A DNA stretch of 64,000 bases from Caballeronia cordobensis (GTDB lineage: Bacteria; Pseudomonadota; Gammaproteobacteria; Burkholderiales; Burkholderiaceae). The position numbers were made by a program, and so were the translations under genes. Shown in pieces: positions 17,075 through 26,429 of this stretch. The notes beneath the pieces were generated by a model that was not told the origin of the DNA, ran no database searches, and worked only from the letters and a program-made list of their open reading frames with translations. The stretch's first letter is position 1. Every line of letters starts with the position of its first letter. The DNA is taken from contig NZ_FCNY02000001.1 in the NCBI RefSeq assembly GCF_001544575.2, forward strand, positions 62,001 to 126,000, given 5' to 3'.

Positions 17075-17273
17075 CGATGATGACCCGACGACCGGATTTC
17101 CCGCACGCGGCGCACGCGCCGGCAACGCTGTTTTCGAGATTCAGCCCGAAAACCCGAGCGCAGCCGCGAAATGCCCGCGAAACGGTCCGATGCGGCTTTG
17201 CGCGTCTCGCGCACGGCTCATCCGCCGGTTTTCAAGATATGCCCGACGCAAGGCCCGACGACACCGATCTCCC

Positions 17274-18065
17274 GTGCAACGCCAACTGACGCTCGATCTG
17301 GGCACGCCGCCGCCCGCCACGTTCGACAATTTCTTCGCCGCCGGCAACCACGAGCTGATCGCGCGGCTGCGCGAGCTCGAAGGCGCGCTCGCGGCCGGCC
17401 CCGTCGCGGACCGCACGTTCTACGTGTGGGGCGAGCCGGGCAGCGGCCGCAGCCACTTGCTGCAGGCGCTCACGCACGAAGCGAACGGCCACGCGCGCTA
17501 TCTGAGCCCGCAAAGCGCGCTCAACGCGTTCGGCTTCGATCCGCGCGTGACGCTCTATGCCATCGACGACTGCGACCGCCTTTCGCCCGCGCAGCAGATC
17601 GCGCTCTTCAATCTCTTCAACGAAGTGCGCGCGCAGCCCACCAGCGCGCTCGTCGCCACCGGCAACGACGCGCCGCTCGCGCTCACCGTGCGCGAAGACC
17701 TGCGCACGCGGCTCGGCTGGGGCCTCGTGTTCCATCTCCAGCCGCTGTCGGACGAGGCGAAGGCGTCGGTGCTCAAGCACGCGGCGCGCGAGCGCGGCAT
17801 CGTGCTGGCGGACGACGTGCCGGGCTATCTGCTCACGCACTTTCGCCGCGACATGCCGAGCCTGATGGCGCTGCTCGACGAACTCGACCGCTTCTCGCTC
17901 GAACAAAAGCGCGCGGTGACGCGCCCTCTTCTGCGCGCGATGCTCCAGCAAACCGGCCGCGCCGCCCCGCTCGCACCGGTCGCAACCGACGACGCGCCGG
18001 CCCGGAATTCGGGCGCGGATGGCGCGTCCGCCGCGCCGGACAACGATCCGACCCGCTTCAAGTAA
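17274..18065 (+). CDS. hda: DnaA regulatory inactivator Hda
   Basis: A 263-residue AAA+ protein homologous to DnaA domain III. Bound to the sliding clamp it promotes ATP hydrolysis by DnaA after replication starts. The N-terminal QLTLDLG is the clamp-binding motif, which supports the GTG start at 17274 directly before it. VWGEPGSGRSHLLQAL is the P-loop region, YAIDDCD the Walker B, and the arginine-finger region follows near LREDLRTRLGWGLVF. The DnaA DNA-binding domain is absent, as expected. A C-terminal Ala/Pro tail is longer than in E. coli. The stop is 11 bases before the HAD gene. Confidence 0.92.
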   Translation: MQRQLTLDLGTPPPATFDNFFAAGNHELIARLRELEGALAAGPVADRTFYVWGEPGSGRSHLLQALTHEANGHARYLSPQSALNAFGFDPRVTLYAIDDCDRLSPAQQIALFNLFNEVRAQPTSALVATGNDAPLALTVREDLRTRLGWGLVFHLQPLSDEAKASVLKHAARERGIVLADDVPGYLLTHFRRDMPSLMALLDELDRFSLEQKRAVTRPLLRAMLQQTGRAAPLAPVATDDAPARNSGADGASAAPDNDPTRFK

Positions 18066-18076
18066 AATGCGCACCC

Positions 18077-18763
18077 ATGAACCTCGCCCTGTTTGATCTC
18101 GACCACACGCTCATCCCCACCGACAGCGACCACGAATGGGGCCGCTTCATGGTGAAGCTCGGCATCGTCGAAGCGGAATCTTTCGCCCGTCAGAACGACG
18201 CCTTCTACGCCGATTACAAGGCGGGCGTGCTCGATATCAACGCGTATCTGCATGCCATGCTCGCGCCCCTCGCGAAATATTCGCGCGAGCAACTGACCGA
18301 CTGGCACGCCCAGTTCATGCGCGAAGTGATCAATCCGCGCATCGTGCCGGCCGCCGTGACGCTGGTGCGCGAGCATCAGGACAACGGCGATCTCTGCTGC
18401 CTCGTCACCGCGACCAACGCGTTCATCACCGCGCCGATCGCCGAGGCGTTCGGCATCGAAACGCTGATCGCGTGCGAAGTGGAAACGGTCGACAACCATC
18501 CGGCGGGCGCGCTCACCGGCCGGCCCACGGGCACGCCGAGCTATCGCGAAGGCAAGATCGTGCGGGTCGAGCAATGGCTCGCATCGATCGGCAAGACACT
18601 CGGCGACTTCAAGCACAGCTATTTCTACAGCGACTCGCACAACGACATCCCGCTGCTTGCGCGCGTCACCGACCCTGTCGCGACCAATCCCGACGACACC
18701 CTGCGCGCGCACGCGCAAGCCCAAGGCTGGCGCATCCTGAACCTGTTCGACACACGTGATTAA
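18077..18763 (+). CDS. HAD-superfamily phosphatase, SerB-like (HAD-IB)
   Basis: A 228-residue soluble phosphohydrolase. Motif I is FDLDHTLIPTDSD (nucleophile Asp about residue 7, acid Asp about 9). Motif II is CLVTATN (about 113), and motifs III/IV are GKIVR and YSDSHNDIPLL (about 179-190). The cap insertion size is that of the phosphoserine-phosphatase-like group. In many betaproteobacteria the same gene lies between hda and pcnB and is sometimes called a histidinol-phosphatase; I cannot fix the substrate. It overlaps the pcnB start by 8 bases. Confidence 0.9.
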   Translation: MNLALFDLDHTLIPTDSDHEWGRFMVKLGIVEAESFARQNDAFYADYKAGVLDINAYLHAMLAPLAKYSREQLTDWHAQFMREVINPRIVPAAVTLVREHQDNGDLCCLVTATNAFITAPIAEAFGIETLIACEVETVDNHPAGALTGRPTGTPSYREGKIVRVEQWLASIGKTLGDFKHSYFYSDSHNDIPLLARVTDPVATNPDDTLRAHAQAQGWRILNLFDTRD

Positions 18764-20333
18764 AAAACTCATCCGCAAGCTGTTCGGGCAAGAAAGCGCC
18801 TCCGCCGACGAAGGCAACGCAGGCGCAGCCAACGACATGCCGAACGCTTCGCAAGAAGCAAAACCCGCTCGCAAGAGCACGCGCAAGAAAGCCGCCCCGC
18901 ACGTGAAGCGCGATCCGAACGTGCCGGTGATCCTGTCCTCGGAGATCCACGGCATCGATCCGTCGCTGATCTCGAAGAACGCCGTGCGCGTCACCGAAGG
19001 CCTGCAGCACGCGGGACACCGCGCGTTCATCGTCGGCGGCGCGGTGCGCGACCTGCTGCTCGGCGTCGCGCCCAAGGACTTCGACGTCGCCACCGACGGC
19101 ACGCCCGATCAGGTGCAAAAGCTCTTTCGCCGCGCGCGCATCATCGGGCGGCGCTTTCAGATCGTCCATGTGCAGTTCGGGCAGGAGATCATCGAGACAT
19201 CGACGTTCCGCGCACTCATGGATGTGCCGCCGGAGCCGTCCGCCGAACCGCCGCGGCGGCTGAAGCGCGGCGAACTCGATGGCCGCACGCATGCCGTCGA
19301 CGCAAGCGGCCGCGTGCTGCGCGACAACGTCTGGGGCGAGCAGCACGAAGACGCCACGCGGCGCGATTTCACCATCAACGCGATGTACTACGATCCGGCC
19401 ACGCAAACCGTGCTGGATTATCACGACGGCATGGCCGATATCCGCGCGCGGCTGTTGCGCATGATCGGCGACCCGGCCACGCGTTATCGCGAAGACCCGG
19501 TGCGCATGCTGCGCGTCGTGCGCTTCGCGGCGAAGCTCGGCTTCGAGATCGACGAAGCCACGCGCGCGCCTATCAAGGATCTCGCGGACCTGATGAACAA
19601 CGTGCCGGCCGCGCGTCTCTTCGACGAGATGCTGAAGCTGCTGCTCTCGGGTCACGCGCTCGCGTGTCTCACGCGGCTGCGTCAGGAAGGCCTGCATCAC
19701 GGCGTGCTGCCGCTGCTCGATGTCGTGCTCGAACAGCCGCACGGCGAGAAGTTCGTCACGCTCGCGCTCACCAGCACCGACGAGCGCGTGCGCGCGGGCA
19801 AGCCGGTTTCGCCGGGCTTTCTCTTCGCCACGCTGCTGTGGCACGACGTGCAGACGCGCTGGCAGCAATTCACCGCGAACGGCGAGTATCCGGTGCCCGC
19901 GTTGCATCGCGCGATGGACGACGTGCTCGACATGCAGACCGAGAAGCTCGCCATCCACAAGCGCTACTCGTCGGACATGCGCGAGATCTGGGGTCTTCAG
20001 CATCGGCTGGAAAAACGCGGCCGCAGCGCGCTGAAGCTGCTGGAACACCAAAGATTCAGAGCGGGGTATGATTTCCTGCTACTGCGTTGCGAATCGGGCG
20101 AGCTCGACGCCGAAGTCGGCCAATGGTGGAGCGACTTCATCAGCGGCGATCACGCCGAACGCGAAGCGCTGTTGTCGCAAGGCGGCAAGGAGAAGAGCGG
20201 CCCGAAGAAGCGGCGGCGTCGCAGCAACGCGAAGCGCCGCTCGGGCGAGTCGGCGGAGCAGCCCGCACAGGGAAGCGAAGGCGAAGCAAGTCCCGGTGCG
20301 GCGACTCAGCGCGAAGACGCCGACAACGAGTAA
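18756..20333 (+). CDS. pcnB: Polynucleotide adenylyltransferase (poly(A) polymerase I)
   Basis: A 525-residue enzyme that adds poly(A) tails to RNA 3' ends and so promotes decay. The N-terminal basic region (about 1-60) is followed by the nucleotidyltransferase core: FIVGGAVRDLLLGVAPKDFDVATDGTP (about 91-117), with DxD. RRDFTINAMYYD and GDPATRYREDPVRMLRVVRFAAKLGF distinguish it from CCA-adding enzymes. The last 50 residues are very basic and Arg/Lys/Ser-rich, a typical RNA-binding tail. The GTG start at 18756 lies inside the end of the HAD gene. Confidence 0.93.
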   Translation: MIKKLIRKLFGQESASADEGNAGAANDMPNASQEAKPARKSTRKKAAPHVKRDPNVPVILSSEIHGIDPSLISKNAVRVTEGLQHAGHRAFIVGGAVRDLLLGVAPKDFDVATDGTPDQVQKLFRRARIIGRRFQIVHVQFGQEIIETSTFRALMDVPPEPSAEPPRRLKRGELDGRTHAVDASGRVLRDNVWGEQHEDATRRDFTINAMYYDPATQTVLDYHDGMADIRARLLRMIGDPATRYREDPVRMLRVVRFAAKLGFEIDEATRAPIKDLADLMNNVPAARLFDEMLKLLLSGHALACLTRLRQEGLHHGVLPLLDVVLEQPHGEKFVTLALTSTDERVRAGKPVSPGFLFATLLWHDVQTRWQQFTANGEYPVPALHRAMDDVLDMQTEKLAIHKRYSSDMREIWGLQHRLEKRGRSALKLLEHQRFRAGYDFLLLRCESGELDAEVGQWWSDFISGDHAEREALLSQGGKEKSGPKKRRRRSNAKRRSGESAEQPAQGSEGEASPGAATQREDADNE

Positions 20334-20357
20334 GGCCGGATTTGGTTACAGTAGCGA

Positions 20358-20375
20358 GAAAGCGCTGTGGCTTTC
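20358..20375 (+). terminator. Weak terminator-like hairpin between pcnB and folK
   Basis: GAAAGC (20358-20363), a 6-base loop, GCTTTC (20370-20375), then CCGTTTTT. The stem is short and the T run interrupted, so it may only reduce read-through into folK. Confidence 0.4.
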
Positions 20376-20412
20376 CCGTTTTTCGCTGCAACCTACGCGT
20401 AGGACTTCTGCC

Positions 20413-20967
20413 ATGACGATTGCTTATCTGGGCCTGGGAGCGAATCTCGGCGATGCGCGCCAGACCCTGAAAGACGCAGTCGTGTGTCTCGCCCAGCAGC
20501 ACACGATCACCGTGCTCGCGAAATCGAGCCTGTATCGCACCGCGCCGATCGACGCTTCGGGCGACGATTATTTCAATTGCGTCGTCAAACTCGAAACGAG
20601 TCTGCCGGCGCGGTCGCTTCTGCGTCTGTGTCATCACATCGAGGAGCAGTTCGGCCGCGAGCGGCCCTATCGCAATGCGCCGCGCACGCTCGACCTCGAT
20701 ATTCTGCTGTACGGCGCATCGAGCATCGACGAAGCGGATCTCGTCGTGCCGCATCCGCGCATGACCGAACGCGCCTTCGTGCTCGTGCCGCTCGTCGAGC
20801 TCGAACCGGAGCTCATTCTTCCTCAACGCGGCCGCGCCGATGCCTTCATCGCCGGCGTCGCCGATCAGCGCATCGAGAAAGTGGCGACGTGCCAGTGCAT
20901 GGCCGGCGCGCCAGCGCGCGACGCGAACGCCGACACCGCCCCTTCCAACAAGACAGACTGCCGATGA
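20413..20967 (+). CDS. folK: 2-amino-4-hydroxy-6-hydroxymethyldihydropteridine pyrophosphokinase
   Basis: A 184-residue folate biosynthesis kinase that transfers pyrophosphate from ATP to hydroxymethyl-dihydropterin. YLGLGANLGDA opens the protein, KSSLYRTAPID follows near residue 38, and the active-site block RPYRNAPRTLDLDILLYG is at about 84-101, with HPRMTERAFVLVPL after it. The C-terminal 25 residues are a variable tail. Its stop overlaps the start of the kinase gene by four bases. Confidence 0.95.
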   Translation: MTIAYLGLGANLGDARQTLKDAVVCLAQQHTITVLAKSSLYRTAPIDASGDDYFNCVVKLETSLPARSLLRLCHHIEEQFGRERPYRNAPRTLDLDILLYGASSIDEADLVVPHPRMTERAFVLVPLVELEPELILPQRGRADAFIAGVADQRIEKVATCQCMAGAPARDANADTAPSNKTDCR

Positions 20968-21644
20968 GTGTTCCGCCACTGACCGTCACCGCGCCGCAAC
21001 TGCGGCCGCCGCATCGCTACATTGCAATCGAAGGGCCGATCGGCGTCGGCAAGACCACGCTCGCGACCTTGCTCGCCGAACGCTGGTCGATGCGCACGCT
21101 GTTCGAGCGCCCGCAGGACAATCCGTTTCTCGAGCGCTTCTATCGCGACACCACGCGTCATGCGCTCGCCACACAACTAAGCTTCGCCTTGCAGCGCGCG
21201 GCGCAGACGCGGGAAGCCGCCGATATCGTCACGAGCGGCTCCACGCTCATGACCGACTTCCTCACGCAGAAAAGCGAGTTGTTCGCGCGCCTCACGCTGC
21301 CCGACGACGAGTTCCAGCTTTACAGGGACATGGCCTCGCACATTCGTTCGAGCGGCCCCGCGCCCGATCTCGTCATCTATCTGCAGGCGAGCCCGGAAGT
21401 GCTGTTCGCACGCATCCAGAAACGCGCGCTGCCGATGGAACTGCAAATCTCCGATTCCTATCTGCGCGCGCTCTGCGATGCTTATAACGAGTTCTTCTAT
21501 CACTACGACGCGACGCCGGTGCTCACGGTCAACGCCGAGCATCTGAATCCGCTCGCATCGGATGAAGATCTCGCGCTCCTCCTGGAGCGCATCGGGTCCA
21601 TGCGCGGGCGCAAGGAATTCTTTGTCAAAGGCGTGTCGGCCTGA
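20964..21644 (+). CDS. Deoxynucleoside kinase (dGK/dAK family)
   Basis: A 226-residue P-loop kinase that salvages deoxynucleosides to their monophosphates. The P-loop [12 protein letters not shown] is at about residues 23-34. [17 protein letters not shown] and an arginine-rich lid ([22 protein letters not shown], residues about 151-172) fit the Bacillus dGK/dAK group. The ATG overlaps the folK stop. The folK-kinase-panB order is usual in Burkholderiales, tying it loosely to cofactor and nucleotide genes. Confidence 0.88.
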   Translation: MSVPPLTVTAPQLRPPHRYIAIEGPIGVGKTTLATLLAERWSMRTLFERPQDNPFLERFYRDTTRHALATQLSFALQRAAQTREAADIVTSGSTLMTDFLTQKSELFARLTLPDDEFQLYRDMASHIRSSGPAPDLVIYLQASPEVLFARIQKRALPMELQISDSYLRALCDAYNEFFYHYDATPVLTVNAEHLNPLASDEDLALLLERIGSMRGRKEFFVKGVSA

Positions 21645-21690
21645 CCGGCCTGAACGCGCTGGCCGATCTGCTCTCTCTAGCGAAACCATC

Positions 21691-22506
21691 ATGACGTATC
21701 TGCAGGAAACGAATCGCTCGACGATCACCGTCCCCAAGCTCCAGGCCATGCGCGAGACCGGCGAGCGCATCGCGATGCTCACGTGCTACGACGCGAGCTT
21801 CGCGGCGCTGCTCGAACGCGCGGGCGTCGATGTCATGCTGATCGGCGACTCGCTCGGCAACGTGCTGCAAGGGCATCACACGACGCTGCCCGTCACGCTC
21901 GCCGACATCGCGTATCACACGGCGTCGGTGGCGCGCGGCAACCGCAGCGCGCTGATCGTCGCGGACATGCCCTTCGGCACGATCGGCTCGAAAGAAGAGG
22001 CCTATGCGAACGCCGTGCAGTTGATGCGCGCCGGCGCGCAGATGGTGAAGATCGAAGGCGGCGAATGGCTCGCTGAAACCGTGCGCTTTCTCGTCGAGCG
22101 CTCGATTCCGGTGTGCGGGCACGTCGGGCTCACGCCGCAATCGGTGCACGCGTTCGGCGGCTTCAAGGTGCAGGGCAAGTCCGAAGCGGCGGCGCAACAG
22201 ATGAAGCGCGACGCCATGGCGCTGCAGGAAGCGGGCGCGCAGTTGATCGTGATCGAAGCCGTGCCGACACTGCTCGCGCGCGAAGTCACCGAAGCCCTCG
22301 CGATTCCGACCATCGGCATCGGCGCGGGCATCGACTGCTCGGGGCAGGTGCTCGTGCTGCACGACATGCTCGGCATTTTCCACGGCAAGCGCCCGCGCTT
22401 CGTCAAGGATTTCATGCAGGGTCAGCCGAGCATTTTCGCAGCCGTCGATGCCTACGTGCGCGCGGTGAAAGACGGTTCGTTTCCCGGACCCGAGCACACG
22501 TTCTGA
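21691..22506 (+). CDS. panB: 3-methyl-2-oxobutanoate hydroxymethyltransferase
   Basis: A 271-residue pantothenate enzyme that adds a hydroxymethyl group from 5,10-methylene-THF to ketoisovalerate. The TIM-barrel signatures are complete: [34 protein letters not shown] (about 28-60), [19 protein letters not shown] and [12 protein letters not shown], then the late [21 protein letters not shown]. Mg-binding Asp residues lie in GDSLG and VADMP. No panC lies beside it. Confidence 0.95.
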   Translation: MTYLQETNRSTITVPKLQAMRETGERIAMLTCYDASFAALLERAGVDVMLIGDSLGNVLQGHHTTLPVTLADIAYHTASVARGNRSALIVADMPFGTIGSKEEAYANAVQLMRAGAQMVKIEGGEWLAETVRFLVERSIPVCGHVGLTPQSVHAFGGFKVQGKSEAAAQQMKRDAMALQEAGAQLIVIEAVPTLLAREVTEALAIPTIGIGAGIDCSGQVLVLHDMLGIFHGKRPRFVKDFMQGQPSIFAAVDAYVRAVKDGSFPGPEHTF

Positions 22507-22608
22507 GCGCGCGGGCGCCGCGCTTCACGATCTGCGTTTTCTCGTACATACTGGCGAGCTTCTTGCGCATAGGCTCGAAACCGGTCAATTAGAAAAGCGA
22601 GAACGATC

Positions 22609-22908
22609 ATGTGGCACGTCCTTCCCGATGAATACGTCCGGGCCCAACTGGCGGTCGGCTCGCTCGTCGCGCTGGGCGTCGCGCGCGTGGTGGCGGCGGG
22701 CATCGGCGCGCAGCACGGCTGGCGCATTGCGGCCGTGACGCGCTGGTTCATCGGCGCGGCGGCGGTTTTCTGCCTGCCGCAACTTCTCGAAGTGATGTTC
22801 GTCGCCGATTCGCATACGGCCTTCGTCGAACTGCAAGGCAAGGTGATCGGCTGCGCGGTCGCGCTCTTTTGCGCGCCGATCGTCAGTCACAAGCTCGGCT
22901 ACGAATAA
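22609..22908 (+). CDS. Small hypothetical membrane protein
   Basis: A 99-residue protein with three hydrophobic stretches (about 12-32, 42-60 and 75-92) and almost no charged loops, so probably an inner-membrane protein. The ATG at 22609 follows GCGAGAACG, a weak ribosome site. I do not recognise a family. It converges on the CopD-like gene, whose 3' end is 12 bases away, with no obvious terminator between them. Confidence 0.6.
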   Translation: MWHVLPDEYVRAQLAVGSLVALGVARVVAAGIGAQHGWRIAAVTRWFIGAAAVFCLPQLLEVMFVADSHTAFVELQGKVIGCAVALFCAPIVSHKLGYE

Positions 22909-22920
22909 CGCGCGCCGCGT

Positions 22921-23856
22921 TCATCCCGCGAGCGCCGAGCCCGGAATGCTGTGCGACAGCACCGCGGCCGCAACGAACACGCTCGCCATCATCACCGCTT
23001 CGAGGCGCATCACGTTGATGACCGTGTGCGCGTCCATCGTCGATGCCGAGCGTTGCAGGCGCGGGAGCGCCGACCATCGGTTCAGCGCGCCGAACGCGAG
23101 CGCCATCGCGACCAGCGCGATTTTCACGATCAGCGCGTGACCCCATGTGCTCGCGCCCAGCACCGCGGGCGAGCCGCCGATGCCGCGCCATCCATTGAAC
23201 ACGCCCGTCACGATCACGAACGCGACCGCGATCGCCGCCATCCGCGACATGCGCGCGACGATGCGGATCAGACACGCGCGCGCCATCGACGTGTCGAGCG
23301 CCGGCAGCACGAACGCACCCGCGATGACGATGCCGCCCCACACCGCGGTCGCGAGCAGATGCAGCGTCTGGACGCCTTCCGCGAAGGAAAACGCGCCGGC
23401 GTCGGCGGCATGACCGATCGCCGACTTGCCCGCCGCGACGATCAGCGCCGCGAGCATCGCCAATCCGTTGCGCGAAACCGATAGCGGTCCGCCGCTTGCC
23501 GCCGCGAGCGACAGGAGCAGCGCGCCCGCCAGCGCCACCGACCAGCCGACGCCCGCATGCGTGCCGGTGGCGACGAGCCACAGGGACGCGCCCGCTTCTG
23601 TAACCGGCGCGCCGCTCATCGCCGCCGATTCGAGCCACAGGGAGACCAAGCAGCACAACGCAAGCACGAGCGCGGCAACCGCGCCGCCCCGTGCGGCGCT
23701 GCGCCAGCCGCCTCGCGCGGGTGAGACGGGCGCGAACGCCTGTTCGCCGGACAGCCATGTCTTGAGGATGAGCGCGCCGAGCGCGCACGCGAACGACAGA
23801 TCGCCGAGCGCCGCGAACGCGGTCTGCGCGAACCAGAGCGGATCGTCGTTCATCAT
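22921..23856 (-). CDS. CopD family copper-resistance-type membrane protein
   Basis: A 311-residue polytopic inner-membrane protein with about eight helices, matching the CopD/PcoD domain in its C-terminal half. The signature is MARACLIRIVARMSRMAAIAVAFVIVTGVFNGWRGI (about 193-228), followed by WGHALIVKIALVAMALAFGALNR. CopD proteins import copper or help load cuproproteins, usually with CopC; no copC is visible here. The first of two adjacent ATGs (23856, 23853) is used. Confidence 0.85.
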   Translation of the reverse strand: MMNDDPLWFAQTAFAALGDLSFACALGALILKTWLSGEQAFAPVSPARGGWRSAARGGAVAALVLALCCLVSLWLESAAMSGAPVTEAGASLWLVATGTHAGVGWSVALAGALLLSLAAASGGPLSVSRNGLAMLAALIVAAGKSAIGHAADAGAFSFAEGVQTLHLLATAVWGGIVIAGAFVLPALDTSMARACLIRIVARMSRMAAIAVAFVIVTGVFNGWRGIGGSPAVLGASTWGHALIVKIALVAMALAFGALNRWSALPRLQRSASTMDAHTVINVMRLEAVMMASVFVAAAVLSHSIPGSALAG

Positions 23857-24327
23857 GCTGAAGGCGGCGCGGCGTGATCGCGCGGTACTGAAACAAAGGT
23901 CATCGAAGAATCGATCTCGTGGAAAGTGAACGGGCGCGCACGATGCGGCACAGCATCGAACGCGAACGAAACGCCTTGAATTTTTGCCGGGCGCTTCCGA
24001 AACTGCATGAAGCACATCGGACTGGCGTGGGTCATCCGTCGAATAACGGTCGAAGATTTGTCGAAAGGCAATGAACCGGCCGCGCTGGAGAAGTTCGTCG
24101 CGGAGGGTCAATAGCCGCGCGGCAAATTGTCGCGAATGCGCTGCAGCAGGACTTAGAGCGAGATTGTGTCAAATAGTCACCATCATGCATCGATGATAGA
24201 ATGCCGCGTCGCATCAGAGGCTCTTCGAGCCGCTGTGGCCGTGGTCCGCCACCCACCGCCCCCTGCGTGGCCGTGGTTCGCCACCTTCGCACCGAGCCGC
24301 ACGAAGCTCGGCAGGTCCCCGAATTTC
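23857..24327. other. Intergenic region upstream of the cytochrome operon
   Basis: This 471-base stretch holds a likely plus-strand promoter, TAGTCA (24174-24179) 17 bases before TAGAAT (24197-24202), and the repeated hairpins described separately. A 35-codon reading frame at 24007-24114 (MKHIGLAWVIRR...) has no ribosome site and only weak coding character; I do not call it a gene. Confidence 0.4.
24235..24285 (+). repeat. Tandem hairpin repeat in the cytochrome operon leader
   Basis: A 19-base unit beginning GTGGCCGTGG occurs at 24235-24253 and again at 24267-24285 with one C/T difference, 32 bases apart. Each unit folds on itself through GTGGC and GCCAC (5-bp stem). The pair lies after the predicted promoter and 42 bases before the first cytochrome start, so both hairpins would be in the message leader. 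Confidence 0.6.
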
Positions 24328-25065
24328 ATGGAGTGTCGCGTGTTTTCAAGACGCATTTTTCGTCCGCTGCTCGCATTGGCACTGATCGGCAGCGCTGGCG
24401 TTTTCGGCGCACAAGCGCAAGCCCAGACCGCCAATCAGCCGGCGACCGACAGCATGGCCGCGCGCGTGCAAGGCTGCACGGCGTGCCACGGCGTTCACGG
24501 TGAAGGCACGGACAACGACTACTTCCCGCGTCTTGCCGGCAAGCCCGCCGACTATCTGTACAACCAGCTCCAGAATTTCCGCGAAGGCCGGCGCAAGTAT
24601 CCGCCGATGAACTACCTCGTCACGTATCTCTCGGACGATTACCTTCATCAGATCGCGACGTACTTCTCGAACCAGCGTCCTCCGTATCCGCCGCCTGCCA
24701 AGTCGAACGTGTCGGCCACGACGCTCGCGCGCGGCCAGCAACTCGTACTGAACGGCGATACGGCGAAAAATATTCCCGCGTGCGCGGCCTGCCACGGCAA
24801 GGGCCTGACCGGCATGCAGCCGGCCATCCCGGGTCTCGTCGGCCTGCATTCGGACTACATCAGCGCGCAAGTCGGCGCATGGAAGTCGGGCACGCGTCAC
24901 GCCAAGGCGCCCGATTGCATGCAGCAGATCGCCTCGCGCCTGACGGATGACGACGTGACCGCCGTCGCCGCCTGGCTGTCCACGCAACAAGCACCCGCCA
25001 ACCCGGTGCCCGCGCCCGCTGGCTCGTTGAAGATGCCGCTCAAGTGCGGCAGCGAACCGCAATAA
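24328..25065 (+). CDS. Periplasmic dihaem cytochrome c (c4-like)
   Basis: A 245-residue exported electron carrier. A Sec signal peptide covers about residues 1-33. There are two class I cytochrome c domains with CxxCH haem sites at 50-54 (CTACH) and 152-156 (CAACH), and Met ligands likely in the KYPPM and TGMQP/KMPLK segments. LAGKPADYLYNQLQNFREGRR is typical of cytochrome c4-like proteins. A GTG at 24340 is a possible shorter start. The next gene begins 21 bases later and encodes a tri-haem partner, so the two form one electron-transfer operon. Confidence 0.9.
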   Translation: MECRVFSRRIFRPLLALALIGSAGVFGAQAQAQTANQPATDSMAARVQGCTACHGVHGEGTDNDYFPRLAGKPADYLYNQLQNFREGRRKYPPMNYLVTYLSDDYLHQIATYFSNQRPPYPPPAKSNVSATTLARGQQLVLNGDTAKNIPACAACHGKGLTGMQPAIPGLVGLHSDYISAQVGAWKSGTRHAKAPDCMQQIASRLTDDDVTAVAAWLSTQQAPANPVPAPAGSLKMPLKCGSEPQ

Positions 25066-25086
25066 GGCGTCTGGAGCGACAACATA

Positions 25087-26385
25087 ATGAAACGCAAGTC
25101 CCTGTTCGCACTTTCCTCGGCTGTCGTGGTGGCAGCCCTCGCAGCCGGCGCCGTCCTCTGGTCGGGCGGCGACAATCTGCATTCGGGCGGCGCCATCGCC
25201 GCGACGCCTGCCGACAAGGCCGCGCTCATCAAGCAAGGTGAGTATCTCGCGCGCGCCGGCGACTGTATCGCGTGCCACACGGTCCGTGGCGGCAAGCAGT
25301 TCGCGGGCGGCCTGCCGATGGCCACGCCGTTCGGCACGATGTTCACGCCGAACATCACGCCGGACGATCAATACGGCATCGGCAAGTGGACCTCCGACGA
25401 CTTCTATCGCGCGATGCACACGGGCCGCTCGAAAGACGGCTCCCTGCTCTATCCGGGCTTCCCGTTCACGAGCTACACGAAGGTCACGCGCGCCGATTCG
25501 GACGCGATCTACGCGTACCTGCGCTCGGTGGCGCCGGTGTCGGAGCCGAGCCGTCCGCATGAACTGCGCTTCCCGTTCAACAACCGCAACCTGCTGATCG
25601 GCTGGCGCACGCTGTTCTTCTCGGAAGGCGAATACAAGCCGGACCCGACCAAGTCGGTCGAGTGGAACCGCGGCGCGTATCTGGTCGAAGGCCTCGGCCA
25701 CTGCGGCATGTGCCATACGTCGATCAACGCGATGGGCGGCCCGGTCAGCTCGGCGGCGTTCGCCGGCGGCCTGATCCCGCTGCAGAACTGGTATGCGCCG
25801 TCGCTCACGTCGAACAAGGAAGCGGGCCTCGGCGACTGGGACCTGAAGGACATCAACGATCTGCTGAAGACCGGCGTGTCGCAGCGCGGCGCGGTGTTCG
25901 GTCCGATGGCCGAAGTGGTTCACAACAGCCTGCAATACATGACCGACGCGGACATCAACGCGATTTCGACGTACCTCAAGTCGATCCCGCAGAAGAAGGA
26001 AGCGCCGGAAGTCATGCAGCTCGAAACCTCCGACAAGTTCGGCGGCGAACTGCTTACGCTGGGCAAGAAGGTGTACACCGAGAACTGCGCGAAGTGTCAC
26101 GCGGAGAACGGTCTCGGCAAGCCGCCGGCTTACCCGCCGCTCGCCAACAACCAGTCGATCCAGATGCAGTCGGCCGTCAACCCGATCCGCATGACGCTGA
26201 ACGGCGGCTATCCGCCGAGCACGGAAGGCAACCCGATGCCGCACGGCATGCCGCCTTTCGCGCAGGCGCTGTCGGATACGGAAGTCGCCGCGGTCGTGAC
26301 GTACATCCGTATGTCGTGGGGCAACCACGGCACGCCGGTGTCGCCGCAGCAGGTGAGCAATCTGCGTTCGGCGCCGCTCGATTGA
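25087..26385 (+). CDS. Tri-haem membrane-anchored cytochrome c (dehydrogenase cytochrome subunit type)
   Basis: A 432-residue cytochrome with one N-terminal membrane anchor (about 5-26) and three haem c sites: CIACH at 60-64, CGMCH at 206-210 and CAKCH at 334-338. The arrangement and length match the cytochrome subunit of membrane alcohol, gluconate or aldehyde dehydrogenases, which pass electrons from a periplasmic dehydrogenase to ubiquinone. YLARAGDCIACH, FGTMFTPNITPD and GHCGMCH are the usual landmarks. No dehydrogenase subunit is encoded here; the only partner is the preceding dihaem protein. Confidence 0.9.
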   Translation: MKRKSLFALSSAVVVAALAAGAVLWSGGDNLHSGGAIAATPADKAALIKQGEYLARAGDCIACHTVRGGKQFAGGLPMATPFGTMFTPNITPDDQYGIGKWTSDDFYRAMHTGRSKDGSLLYPGFPFTSYTKVTRADSDAIYAYLRSVAPVSEPSRPHELRFPFNNRNLLIGWRTLFFSEGEYKPDPTKSVEWNRGAYLVEGLGHCGMCHTSINAMGGPVSSAAFAGGLIPLQNWYAPSLTSNKEAGLGDWDLKDINDLLKTGVSQRGAVFGPMAEVVHNSLQYMTDADINAISTYLKSIPQKKEAPEVMQLETSDKFGGELLTLGKKVYTENCAKCHAENGLGKPPAYPPLANNQSIQMQSAVNPIRMTLNGGYPPSTEGNPMPHGMPPFAQALSDTEVAAVVTYIRMSWGNHGTPVSPQQVSNLRSAPLD

Positions 26386-26429
26386 TGGTTTCGTAAGTCA
26401 TTCACCGGGACAGCGTACAATACGCGTCT

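Noticed and set aside
18063..18076. TAAAAT as a leaderless promoter of the HAD gene
   Set aside because: The hexamer contains the stop codon of hda and no -35 is present; co-transcription from hda is simpler.
24007..24114. 35-codon frame upstream of the cytochromes
   Set aside because: No ribosome site, no homology I recognise and weak coding character; kept only as a note.
24346..26328. 660-codon minus-strand open frame opposite the cytochrome genes
   Set aside because: Mirror of GC-rich codons; the plus strand has five haem-binding motifs and signal sequences.
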